Positions 54,814 through 64,000 of a DNA stretch of 64,000 nt are shown piece by piece. Position 1 is the first letter of the stretch. Every line of letters begins with the position of its first letter. A program made the translations under genes and the position numbers. The DNA lies in NCBI GenBank assembly GCA_014193115.1, contig BJHQ01000006.1, positions 124,001 to 188,000 of the forward strand, read 5' to 3'. The DNA is from Planctomycetota bacterium (GTDB lineage: Bacteria; Planctomycetota; UBA11346). Below the pieces are notes generated by a model that made no database searches, was not told the origin of the DNA, and worked only from the letters and a program-made list of their open reading frames with translations.

Positions 54814-57800
54814 CCTGTCCTGCCCTCTGTGCGCCACGCCTCACAATGGCCGGGTCAGCCCGGTCGGCGTGGCCGTCTGTCTGATCTGCGGGCACACCTG
54901 GACACCAGGGCAAGCTTCTGCTGCTGGCACCGGACAGCCATCGGCCCCGCCTAGCCGCCTGGCTGGGCCTGGCCCACTGGCGCCGCCGAGCTTCCCTGCT
55001 GCGCCTGGCCCGCTGGCTGCGCCTGGCCCGCTGGCGCCGCCGATTCAGTCGGCACCGCCTGGCCCGCTCGCACCGCCGGTTCAACTGGCTGCGCCCAGCT
55101 CCCTGGCTCCGCCTGGCCCGCTCGTGCCGCCGGTTCAACTCGCTGCGCCTGGCCCGTTGGCGCTGCCAAGTCTGCCAGCTGCCCCGAGCCAGCCTGCGGC
55201 CCCGAGCCAGCCTGCGGCCCCGAAGCAAGTGGCAGCGCCCCGGGCACCTACCCCGCAGGCGCCGATCCCGAAACCGCCGTCGGATCTCGCCCTGACCGTG
55301 TCCGCTCCCAAGCGACCCTCAACCAAGCCCGGCGAGCCGGAGCCGGGGGCGAAACGGCGCCGCTTGGAAAGCAATGAATACTTCCCTGACGAAGGGAAAT
55401 TGCAGGTTCTCGAGGATCCGGCACTGACGACTCGGCGCGAGAAGGCGCCTTCGGGAAGAATGCCGGCGGTGAGTCCTGCAAATCCCCCCGAGGCGCCCCA
55501 GTCGCCAGCCAGATCCAGCCCGGCCGGACTGGCTCCGCCAGAGCCGAACAGCTCGCCGGCGAAGGCGAGCCCGCCGTCGCTTTCCAGCCCGCCGAAGACC
55601 AGTCCGCCGCCGAAAGCGGGGCTGCCTCCACCGCCTGCTCCCTCCCCGACCGCGGCCAAGCCGGTCAGCGAGGTTCCCGGCAACCCGGTGATCGAGGCCG
55701 ATGCTGATGCCGATTTGTTCGACCGCGCCGCCCAGGTCGCCCGGGAGGAACGGGCGGCAATGCGCACTCAGCCGGAGCTTCCGGCTGGTCCTCCTTCCGA
55801 ACCGGTCGGTTGCCCGGTCTGCGGTAACCGGTTCCAGGCGACCGATCCGCGCCGGGCCAACTGCCCGGAATGCGGGACCACCTTCGATCCGGGCGATGGC
55901 CGGGTTTTGGGCTCCACCGTCGCCGAAGCCTCGGCCCCGTTCTCGACACCACCGAACCCGGCGGCCCCGCCACAGGGCGACGCGTTGATCGGCCGGGTCC
56001 TCGGCGGCTGCAAGATCGATAGGAAAATCGGCGAAGGCGGCATGGGCGCCGTCTATCACGCCCTGCAATTGTCGCTGGAGCGCTCGGTGGCGATCAAGGT
56101 CCTGCCGGCCGATCTCGCCCGCAACCGCAATTTCATCTCCCGGTTCGAACGCGAAGCCAAGAGCCTGGCCCGGATCAACCATCCCAACATCCTCCATGTC
56201 TACGATTTCGGGGACGAGCCAGCCCTCGGCATCTACTACATGGTGATGGAGTTCGTCGACGGCAAGGATCTCGGCGAGATCCTCCATCGACGCACCGTGC
56301 TCGACCAGCTCGAAACTTTGGACGCTTTGCGCCAGGCCGCGCTGGGTCTCGAAACCGCCGCGGAAAAAGGCGTCATCCACCGCGACATCAAGCCCGACAA
56401 CCTGATGCTCACCGGCGACGGGGTGGTCAAAGTTTCGGACTTCGGCCTGGCCAAAGCGCTGCAGGACGAAAAGGAAGTGACGGTCACCCAGATCGGAGTC
56501 CGGGTCGGTACACCGGCATTCATGTCTCCGGAGCAATGCGATGGGGTCGAGGTCGATTGGCGCAGCGATGTCTACAATCTCGGCTGCACCGCCTGGTTGG
56601 CGATGGCAGGGCAACTGCCCTACGATGGGGACACGCCGTTCTCCATCATGCTCAAGCATAAGAACGATCCGATCCCCTCGCTCAGCGAGGCAAATCCGCG
56701 GGTCGATCCGCGGGTCGATGCCCTGATCGCGAAGATGCTCGCCAAGCGCCCAGCCGACCGCGGCGATTCATGGCGGATGCTGATCGACGAGATCGAATCG
56801 TTGATGATCTCCATTTCCGGTTCGCAGTCGATCCTGCGCAAGACCCAGGGGCCGATGCGGGCGCTGATCGCCAATCCGGATGCGCCCAGGTCACGGCCAA
56901 AGGACAGGGATCGCCAGGGGCAGGGGCGCCCGGCACGGTCCTCTCCGGCCAAGCCCACCGGCCCGAAACCGCCGGCGGACATTCCGGACTGGCTCAAGCC
57001 GGTGGACTCGGACAGCGCGCCGTTGCCGCCACCTGCCGGTGTGCAGGCGACGCCTCCGCAACCGCCAGCTCCAGCAGTCGAACTGCCTCCTGTCGAACCA
57101 CCGCCCCGGACATCGATCTCGGGCACCCGGGAAGCGCCTGCGAGCAGCAGCGGCTCCTCACGGATGCGACCGCAGGATCCGGCCAAATCCGGCACCGCGC
57201 CCCGTCCGCAGATCGCCGAGGACCAGCGCGCCAGCAGGGTTGGCAAGCGATTCAATGCGGAACTGGAGATGGCCCGCTCGCGCAGCCGGCACGCGATGTC
57301 GGACTCTGCCGTGGAAACCGCCGAACGCCTGGAATCCGCCGGTCAGCTTGAGCAAGCCGCGGCCGAATTCGCCCGGGCTGCGACCCTGGCCGGCTCCAGC
57401 GAGCGCGCCACCACCCTGCAGAACCGTGCGAAAACCCTGAAGGCCCGCACCAGCCGCCAGCGGCTGGTCAGGACCGTGGGCATCTCGGCGGTGGTGCTCG
57501 GCGCCATCAGCCTCGCGGCCTGGCAGGCACCGCCTTCGGTCCACCGCCACCTCGCCAGCAGCGCGGTCGATCGCGCCCGGGTCATGGAGGATCGCAGGTT
57601 GCGCCGGATCGCCCTGGAAAGCGCTATCGACGATTGGGGCCAGCCGTGGGGCTGGTACACGGCCGTCTTCCCGGCCTATTCCCTGCCCGTGATCGCTGCG
57701 GCCCGGGCCGAAGTCGAGCGGCTCAAGGAACCACCGCCGCCCCCGCCAACGCCCCGCCAGCCGCCGTCGGCGACCAGGATCGAACCGGTGGCGAACCTCA

Positions 57801-59356
57801 CGGTCCTCGAGAAAATGCTGCTCGATCCTGCCATCCCTTGGCAAGAGGTCTTGACCGCCTGCACCGAGTTCGCGACCAAGCCCGGAGCCAAGGCCCGGGT
57901 CGAGGCGATCCGCCAAGAGGTCGCCCAGCAGATCGCTTCCCTCGATCAGCGCCTGGCCGCGGTCACCGCATCACGGGTCGCTGGTCACCATGCGGAGGCA
58001 CTGGGTCTGGCAGTTGCCCTTCGCGCCGAGCGCCCGCGCATCGGTGACCGCCTGGCAGAGCTGCCGTTGTCGGTGCGGTTGGTGGTCACTGACCAGGAAA
58101 CCGGCCAAGCCGTGACCACGGCCAAAGTCACCGTGGATGGCGTCGCCATCCTCGATCCGGCCGGAGCCGACGGCCTGCGCCTGTGCCGTTCGGTGAAAGC
58201 TGAGACCATCGTCGACATCGCCGCCCCGGGTCTGGCGCCGGCACGGGTCCGCATTCCCGCCCAGTCGGGCTCCGAGGAGCGCCTCGTGCCAGTGCCGCTG
58301 GCACCGGCACCGCGCTGGCGGCAGACCCTCGGCCCGGCCGTGGCTTGGACCAGCCTGCACCCCCTCACCGGATCGATCGTCGTCCACCGGCCGGACCGGG
58401 TGACGGTGCTGTCCGCCGCCAGCGGGGAACCGGGCATCCGTCTGAATCCACCGACTGCGTCAGCGTTCACCACCACCTGGCTGGCCGGCACCCGTGGTGC
58501 GGTGGGAACGGAATCAGGGGCGCTGATCCGCTTGCCGGAACGCGCGTCAGGAACGTTGACGGAACTGCACCGCGGACTTGGATCGTTGCTTGCCGCCAGC
58601 GAACGCGACAGCGCCTTCCGCACCGACCGCAAGCTGCTGCTGGTGATCGAACGTCGGGCCACGTCCGGCCAGCAGGGCGAATCAGCCGTGCTCCGTGCCC
58701 TCGACGGAAACCGGTCGCAGCTGTGGCAGCACACTGGACTGTCGGTCGCTGCCCTGCCGCCAGCGATCCCGGCGGCTGCCGGTGGCCAGGCCGCCGGTGG
58801 CCAGGACGGTCGCCTGGTGGTCTTCGACGACAAATCCGTGCTCACCATCGACGAGGACGGAACCAAGGCCAAGCGCCTGGAACTGCCTGGGCGGCGCACC
58901 GGCGAACCGGTGCCGATCACGGTTGCTGGCGCCTGGCTGGTGCCCACCGAGGACGGTCCGCGACTGGTGCGCCTCGGCGCCGATGGCGCGGCGGTGCTGA
59001 GTTCCGACAACGAACTGGCCGCCTTAGGCAATGCGCAGGTTGCGGTGGTCGGAGAGGAACTGGTCGCCACCCGTCCCGAACCGTCTATTGAACTGTACCG
59101 CTGGCAGGATGGCGGTTTCGCCCGCCGGTGGAGCAGACCGATGGCTGCGCCCGCCGCGACGCCGCCGGCCATCGGCAGCGAGGTGGTCGCCGTGGTTGAC
59201 CGCTCGGGCGTCCTGCTCCTGCTGCGCCGTAGCGACGGCCAGCCGCTGCGCAGATTCACCGTCGGTGCGACCAGCGAACGCCCCTTGATCCACGGTGATC
59301 TGCTGGTGATTGCTGAAGCATCGGGATCGGTGGCTGCCTACCCGATCAGCCGCTGA
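54803..59356 (+). CDS. Large Ser/Thr protein kinase with two zinc ribbons and propeller-like C-terminus
   Basis: A 1517-residue protein. An N-terminal zinc ribbon (CPLCATPHNG...CLICGHTW) is followed by a ~300-residue Pro/Ala/Leu repeat tract (APGPLAPP units, DNA 54945-55250). A second ribbon (CPVCGNRF...CPECGTTF, about residues 338-360) comes before the kinase domain: glycine loop GEGGMG near 410, HRD 526-528, DFG 546-548, MSPEQ. A Pro-rich linker leads to one membrane helix near 890. The C-terminal ~350 residues have repeating strands suggesting a PQQ-like beta-propeller, probably periplasmic. Start ATG 54803 overlaps the upstream kinase gene, so the two are translationally coupled. No substrate is evident; the sensing part is probably the propeller. 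Confidence 0.92.
54945..55250 (+). repeat. GC-rich repeats encoding APGPLAPP units
   Basis: Imperfect in-frame repeats around CTGGCCCGCTGGCGCCGCC encode APGPLAPP-like peptides in the large kinase. Unit length varies but the frame is kept. Confidence 0.8.
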
Positions 59357-59414
59357 CCTGCCCGCGGATTCCTGGCGCGGACATTTTCCGCCGCCGGCGC
59401 CTGACCTGGTCTGA

Positions 59415-59515
59415 GCATTCCAGCACGGATTAACCATTCCGGAACAGCCTAACTAACTATTCCGGCACAGCCGGACCATTCCGGCACAGCCTGACCATTC
59501 CGGCACAGCCGGAGC
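59415..59515. terminator. Tandem mini-hairpins between convergent genes
   Basis: ATTCCGGCACAGCC-type units recur at 59415 (degenerate), 59436, 59459, 59478 and 59497, the last three with a 19-bp period. TCCGGC-ACA-GCCGGA is a perfect 6-bp stem with 3-nt loop in units at 59461 and 59499; the middle unit has one mismatch. They lie between the kinase and lipoprotein stops, so bidirectional termination is plausible. Confidence 0.6.
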
Positions 59516-59588
59516 GGCGACAGCACTTCGTGAGGGCTGTGGCCCGCCTGTGCGGAAACGCCAGATCGACCCGGACCGTTGGGCCCGG

Positions 59589-61817
59589 TCAGTTGGCGGC
59601 GCTGGCCGGGATCAAGGTGTAGCCGATGGTGAAATCGGACAACGTCACCTGGCCTGCACCCGAACCGCCAGCTGGCTCGATGCCCAGCATCTGCCGCGGG
59701 TTGGCAGGCAGAGTGGCCGGATGGCTGCCGGTGCGGACGGTTTCGAACACGCCATCGCGGTTCTTGTCCACCCGCAGCGTCCACGAACCGGTGACGGCGC
59801 GGAAATCGAAGGTCCACTTGCCGCTGGTCGGGGCCTCGGTCGCCAGCAGGTCATCAAGGTCTCCGACCCGGTTGGCCTCGTCGGCCTGGGCCTCGGCCAG
59901 GCTCTTGCCCTTGGCCACGAACCAGATGCCGGTTTCTTCGGGCACGCCGTTGTAGTCGCCCGTCTGCCACGATCCGGTCCGACCCGGCGGCACCCAGCGG
60001 ACCGGGAGCGACAGCACGATCTGCTCGGCGTCGAGCACCGATCCGCCGAGCACCAGGAACTGGCCGTGGGCACCGGTGGGAATCGCCTCGGCGGCGAAGC
60101 CGATGCGCAGCCGGGCGTCCTGGGCCGTGCGTCTGGCCCAGGTGTATTTTCCGCTGGTCAAGGTGCCCCGGACGATGTCGAACGACTCCAAGGTGAAGGC
60201 GAACTGGTCGCCGGTGGCGGCGATCAGGCTGTTGCCGCCGAAACTGCGGCTGCCGGCGCGGTTGTCGCCCGACCACTGGCGCAGACGGAGCGAGCCGCCG
60301 GCCAGATCGCCGCTGATCTTTTCGACTCGTTCCACATCCATCGAGGCCGCGATGGCCTCAGGCTTGGGATCGATCTCGTTATACAGCTTGCGCACCCAGG
60401 CGAACGGCTGGGGATCGCGGAAACGCTCCTTGGCTTTGGCCAGCACGCCGACCTCGGTCGCGGTCAGGGTGTAGTCATGGATCCGCACATCGTCGATCTG
60501 CCCGTTCCAGGTGGTGTAGTCAGCCAAGGTTGGATCGGCCGCCTGGCCGATGATCAGCGGCGCGCTGCCTTGCTTGATCGCTCCGGCCGAGCTGTCGGTG
60601 GTCACGTCCACGCCATCGACGAAGATCCTGGCCACGCTGCCATCGATCGCCGCCGCGACATGGTGCCACTCGCGGCCCAGGTCGATGTTCTCGGCGCGGG
60701 CGTAGTTGTTGTCGCCGGCAGTCATCGACAGGTATTTCTGCACCGGATTGTATTCCAACTCGAAGCCATCCGGCTGGTTCCAATAGGTCTTCTTCGAGAC
60801 GATGCGCAGGTATTCATCCCGCGAAGAATCGGCCAGGCGGACCCAGGCCGAGACGCTGATCCGGCCGCCCAGGGCGAGAGTCTCGCCGCCGGTGACGACG
60901 ACCTTGCTCTTCAAACCGTCGAAGGATCCGCAGGTATCTGCGATGCCGGCGGTCCACGATCCATTGGTGAACACCGCGTGATTCCCGTAGCCGCTGGAAT
61001 CGGAGACCGCGGTGCCGGTGCCTTCATCGAACTGCCACCAACCGACCATGCCGCGTTCGAGATGGCTCAATGCCTGCAGTTCGCTGGTGGACAGGGCGGT
61101 GCGGTAGACCCGCAGATCGTCGATGGCACCGGTCAGGCCGCCGCCGGCGGTGACCTGGCCGACTGCGCCCAAGGTCGGCAGATCGAGGCCATCGGCGAGC
61201 ACCGCTCCATCCACCGCCACGGCGGCATCGCCGCCGTGGGTGGTGAGCGCAAGGTGGTGCCAGGCGCCATCGCTGATCGACGCGGGCAGCGCGTGGTTCA
61301 AGGTCAATGGCAGATCCTCGCCATCGAGACCGTTCGCGATCAAGGTCAGCCCGGCGGCCGCCACATCGAGGCGCAGTCCGCCATGGGTCGAAGTCACGGT
61401 CAGCACCGTACCTGCGCCGCTCAGGGCCTCGATCCGCACCCACAGGGAGAAGCTGCTGTCATCGTTTGCTGCGACCAGGGCAGCGGATGAACCCGGATTC
61501 ACCGTGACCAACGACGACGGCTCCAGCGCCAGGGCTCCGCGCTCGACCCCAGCGACCAACTTGGCGCCCTGGGCCCGACCAGGAAGGCTTGCCACGTTGT
61601 TTGGCGTGGTGCCCTGGGTGACGTTCAATTCATCGCATTTCAGCTGAGCGACCAAGAGCGAGGTCCCAGCCACGGCGCTCGCCATCATCCGCGGGCTGTT
61701 GGTTCCGATGGTCTCCACCACCTCTGCCTGGCTTCCACCACCGCCACCTCCGCCAGAGCAACCAGACAGCAGGGCGGCGATGGCGGCGATGGTCGGGACA
61801 GCAGTGCGCAGATGCAT
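59589..61817 (-). CDS. LamG-domain lipoprotein
   Basis: A 742-residue lipoprotein: signal MHLRTAVPTIAAIAALLSGC with lipobox LLSGC, then a poly-Gly linker. Two concanavalin-A-like LamG domains follow, about 95-240 (FSLWVRIEALSGAGTVLT...GAWHHLALTTHGGD...GAIDDLRVYRTALSTSELQAL) and about 265-460 (GMVGWWQFDEGTGTAVSDSSGYGNHAVF...EWHHVAAAIDGSVARIFVDGV...GQIDDVRIHDYTLT). The C-terminal ~280 residues form a beta-rich domain (YLTW-like strands, WQTGDYNGVPEETGIWFVAKGKSLAEAQ) of unknown type. A surface glycan-binding or processing role fits LamG, but no catalytic motif is seen. Planctomycetes often encode many such proteins. Confidence 0.88.
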   Translation of the reverse strand: MHLRTAVPTIAAIAALLSGCSGGGGGGGSQAEVVETIGTNSPRMMASAVAGTSLLVAQLKCDELNVTQGTTPNNVASLPGRAQGAKLVAGVERGALALEPSSLVTVNPGSSAALVAANDDSSFSLWVRIEALSGAGTVLTVTSTHGGLRLDVAAAGLTLIANGLDGEDLPLTLNHALPASISDGAWHHLALTTHGGDAAVAVDGAVLADGLDLPTLGAVGQVTAGGGLTGAIDDLRVYRTALSTSELQALSHLERGMVGWWQFDEGTGTAVSDSSGYGNHAVFTNGSWTAGIADTCGSFDGLKSKVVVTGGETLALGGRISVSAWVRLADSSRDEYLRIVSKKTYWNQPDGFELEYNPVQKYLSMTAGDNNYARAENIDLGREWHHVAAAIDGSVARIFVDGVDVTTDSSAGAIKQGSAPLIIGQAADPTLADYTTWNGQIDDVRIHDYTLTATEVGVLAKAKERFRDPQPFAWVRKLYNEIDPKPEAIAASMDVERVEKISGDLAGGSLRLRQWSGDNRAGSRSFGGNSLIAATGDQFAFTLESFDIVRGTLTSGKYTWARRTAQDARLRIGFAAEAIPTGAHGQFLVLGGSVLDAEQIVLSLPVRWVPPGRTGSWQTGDYNGVPEETGIWFVAKGKSLAEAQADEANRVGDLDDLLATEAPTSGKWTFDFRAVTGSWTLRVDKNRDGVFETVRTGSHPATLPANPRQMLGIEPAGGSGAGQVTLSDFTIGYTLIPASAAN

Positions 61818-62046
61818 GGCAGCGGCTCCTGGGAACAGTTCCAGAATACATGGATTCCAACGAAAAATCTATTGCTGGTTTCCGCCCCAGCTGACCATCC
61901 TTGATGCGGCCTGGTCACGTGGCACTCGGTAGCATGCCAAACTGAAATAATTCAAACGTGACACCGCGAAATATCACATCATTCGGACATAATTTTTCAC
62001 GAGACGTTCGGGCGCTCTGCTCTCATCGGACAAATTCCGAATCACC
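61818..62046. other. Gene-free spacer
   Basis: 229 bp between the LamG lipoprotein start and the sugar isomerase stop. It is AT-richer at 61935-62040 and must hold the lipoprotein promoter. Nothing else recognised. Confidence 0.5.
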
Positions 62047-62865
62047 TCACCGCGCGGCGGAAGCTTCCCGTCCCAGCGCGGTCCGCAAGAACGCAGCCTC
62101 CCTTGCAGCTACCGCATCTGCATCGGCGCCAAACCACTCGACGGACAAATAGCCGCGGTAGTCGACCGCGCGGAAGGCGCCAACCAGACGCTTCCAGTCG
62201 ACGGGACCATCGGCCAGTCCGCCAGAGCCATTGGTGGCATGGACGTGGCGCACCGCTGGTCGCAGCCGGTGCAGCGCCGGAACCGGATCGGGGGCGCACA
62301 GCGAAGGATGGAAGATGAATCCGAAGCCGGGGTGATCGATCTGCTGGACCAGACGCTCGCAACCTTCGATGGAATCCATCAGGTTCCAATCGTGGATTTC
62401 CGCGGCCAGGGCGACGCCGCGCTGTGCCGCAGCGGGATCCCAGCCGGCGACGGCAAGCTCGCGCAAGGCCGAGCAGCACTGCCGCCATTCCCCGGAATCG
62501 GCGCCGCGGGAACGCTTTTTCCCAGTGAAAATGCGGATCCCGGTCGCGCCCAGCTGCTTCGCCGCCGCCAGTACCCGGTGGCCGAGGGCAAGGGATTCCG
62601 CCGCCTCGGCCGGAGTGCCGGTGAAATTGTAATAGGCCGAGATCATCGGCACGGACAGGCCGGCCCCATGCAGCTGCGCACGCAAACCTGCCAATCCCGC
62701 GGCATCCAGCCCTTCGATGTGGGGCCACCACAGTTCGATCCCGTCGTAGCCCCAGCGCTTGATGCGCGGCAGCAGCTCGGCGAAGGGCGTTGCCGGAGCC
62801 TGCTGGTGGTACCCCGAAGTACCACGCCAGGCGATCGAGCAGACGGAAATTTGCATGGCCGGCAT
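62047..62865 (-). CDS. Sugar phosphate isomerase/epimerase-like TIM-barrel protein
   Basis: A 272-residue protein of the xylose isomerase-like/AP endonuclease 2 superfamily (PF01261). The entry is [19 protein letters not shown], with metal-site candidates Glu in [13 protein letters not shown], Glu and His in [12 protein letters not shown], and Glu in [10 protein letters not shown]. These enzymes interconvert keto sugars or act on inositol derivatives with a divalent metal. ATG 62865 is used; ATG 62856 (MQIS) is equally good. It diverges from the DUF255 gene. The substrate is unknown. Confidence 0.85.
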   Translation of the reverse strand: MPAMQISVCSIAWRGTSGYHQQAPATPFAELLPRIKRWGYDGIELWWPHIEGLDAAGLAGLRAQLHGAGLSVPMISAYYNFTGTPAEAAESLALGHRVLAAAKQLGATGIRIFTGKKRSRGADSGEWRQCCSALRELAVAGWDPAAAQRGVALAAEIHDWNLMDSIEGCERLVQQIDHPGFGFIFHPSLCAPDPVPALHRLRPAVRHVHATNGSGGLADGPVDWKRLVGAFRAVDYRGYLSVEWFGADADAVAAREAAFLRTALGREASAAR

Positions 62866-62997
62866 GGTGGCGGGCCAGAGACGCACGCCAAGACGCGGCG
62901 AGCAGCTCGGGAGAATTCCACCGAGATCGCCGCAGTGCGCCCGAGGCGCGGCCGCCCGCCGGTTCACCCAGGCCGGATCTGCCTCCACAATCGGGCC

Positions 62998-64000
62998 ATG
63001 GCCAATGCCCTCGCCGCCAGCGCCTCGCCCTATCTGCGCCAGCACGCAGACAACCCGGTGGACTGGCTGCCGTGGTCGCCCGCTGCCTTCGCCGAAGCGC
63101 GCCGGCGCCAGGTGCCGGTGCTGGTGTCGATCGGCTACGCCACCTGCCATTGGTGCCACGTCATGGCCCACGAATCGTTCGAAGATGCGGAGATCGCAGC
63201 GTGGATGAACGATCGCCTGGTCTGCATCAAGGTCGATCGCGAGGAACAGCCCGAGGTCGACGCGATCTACATGGATGCGGTCCAGGCGCTGACCGGTCAC
63301 GGCGGCTGGCCGCTGAATGCGTTCTGCGACCACGATGGCCGGCCGTTCTACGCATGCACCTACCTGCCCCGGGACCAGTGGCGGCGGTTGGTCGGGCACC
63401 TGCACCAGCTGTGGCTCGACGACCACGGCCGAGTCGAGGACGCCTGCCGCCAACTCACCGCCCACCTCAAATCCGAGGAAACCACCGACCCCGGACCCCT
63501 GCCTGAGGATCTCTGGGACCGGTTCGGCGAGTCACTGGTGCGGACCTTCGACAGTCACGATCCTGGCTGGGTCTGGAGTTCCGATCGTGCGCCCAAGTTC
63601 CCGCCGTCGCAGCTGCTCAACCTGATCCCGGGCCTGGGCCGTCCGGGCTGGACTGAGCAGGCTGAATCCGTGCTGGAAGCGATGCAGGACGCCGGCATCC
63701 ACGACCGGGTTGGCGGAGGTTTCCATCGCTACAGCGTCGACCGCCAGTGGCGGGTGCCGCATTTCGAGAAGATGCTCTACGACAATGCCCAGCTGATCAC
63801 GGCCTTCGCCCGCTGGGGCACGGCCCTGGGCCGGGCGGATTTCGTGCGCACCGCGATCAACGCCGGTGATTACCTGCTGCGCGACCTGCGGATCGAGGAG
63901 AACGGCGCGCTGGTCGGCTACGCCACCGCCGAGGATGCCGACGATCCCGATGGCGAAGGCAGCTTTTATGCGTGGAGCCCGCAGCAGCTCAAAGAGGTGC
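62998..64000 (+). CDS. DUF255 thioredoxin-domain protein (YyaL/SPATA20-like), 3' end outside window
   Basis: The first ~334 residues of a normally ~680-residue protein. The start [26 protein letters not shown] is the family opening. The thioredoxin-like domain has the active-site motif ATCHWCHVM and [14 protein letters not shown]. The second half begins the six-hairpin glycosidase-like domain ([28 protein letters not shown]). The function is unknown; proposed roles are redox or in cellulose/N-acylglucosamine metabolism. The frame stays open to the window end. Confidence 0.92.
   Translation, partial: MANALAASASPYLRQHADNPVDWLPWSPAAFAEARRRQVPVLVSIGYATCHWCHVMAHESFEDAEIAAWMNDRLVCIKVDREEQPEVDAIYMDAVQALTGHGGWPLNAFCDHDGRPFYACTYLPRDQWRRLVGHLHQLWLDDHGRVEDACRQLTAHLKSEETTDPGPLPEDLWDRFGESLVRTFDSHDPGWVWSSDRAPKFPPSQLLNLIPGLGRPGWTEQAESVLEAMQDAGIHDRVGGGFHRYSVDRQWRVPHFEKMLYDNAQLITAFARWGTALGRADFVRTAINAGDYLLRDLRIEENGALVGYATAEDADDPDGEGSFYAWSPQQLKEV

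Noticed and set aside
59550-61490. Long plus-strand frame opposite the LamG lipoprotein
   Set aside because: Antisense to a gene with a clear lipobox and two LamG domains.

Overview
The window looks like a chromosomal segment of a high-GC, Gram-negative-type, aerobically respiring bacterium. Three things suggest a Planctomycetota or related PVC-type lineage: Hanks-type Ser/Thr kinases with zinc ribbons and C-terminal propeller or membrane modules, a sigma factor of the kinase-associated ECF type next to such a kinase, and PA14, LamG and prepilin proteins. This placement is an inference; there is no rRNA or other decisive marker. The cell makes peptidoglycan (MurD, PBP2) and sugar-decorated envelope polymers (GT4 and GT9 transferases). 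No tRNA, rRNA, CRISPR array, transposase or phage gene was recognised.

Layout. 1-4.8 kb: 3' part of murD, a DUF4230 gene, and an ECF sigma factor followed by a membrane Ser/Thr kinase. 4.85-7.0 kb: a PfkB sugar kinase and a two-gene AbiEii-like nucleotidyltransferase module. 7.1-14.0 kb (minus strand): LysR, GT9, GT4 and a small unknown gene joined by ATGA overlaps or a 3-nt gap, then a repeat-filled 0.5-kb gap, then a very large PBP2. 14.1-18.3 kb (minus): MFS transporter, ftsY, rsfS, and a coiled-coil protein of the zinc-ribbon type. 18.4-23.3 kb (plus): LysR, a lipoprotein, hemE, a protoporphyrinogen-oxidase gene and a TMEM175-type channel. 23.3-27.2 kb (minus): lipoprotein, aat, gph, a SpoIIE phosphatase and a YbgC thioesterase.

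27.2-42.1 kb is a complete 14-gene nuoABCDEFGHIJKLMN operon for respiratory complex I, on the minus strand, with tightly packed genes. Its NuoE carries an unexpected C-terminal fibronectin-III-like domain and its NuoH has an extra membrane block. Upstream of it lies lysC, whose strong Shine-Dalgarno sequence is locked inside an 11-bp inverted repeat.

43.8-52.5 kb is a minus-strand operon of visibly lower GC. It encodes two prepilin-like proteins and a 2109-residue PilX-like protein with a PA14 domain, and looks like an acquired or fast-evolving surface-structure locus. 52.7-59.4 kb holds two overlapping Ser/Thr kinase genes, the second 1517 residues long. The last part has hairpin repeats between convergent genes, a LamG-domain lipoprotein, a sugar isomerase/epimerase-like gene and the 5' part of a DUF255 thioredoxin-domain gene.

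The best candidates for something new are the giant pilin locus and its kinase neighbours, the nucleotidyltransferase pair, the NuoE fusion, the lysC leader hairpin, and repeats that have spread into or between genes (murD, the gap before mrdA, and the 22-bp start/stop repeats at 19.4 kb).
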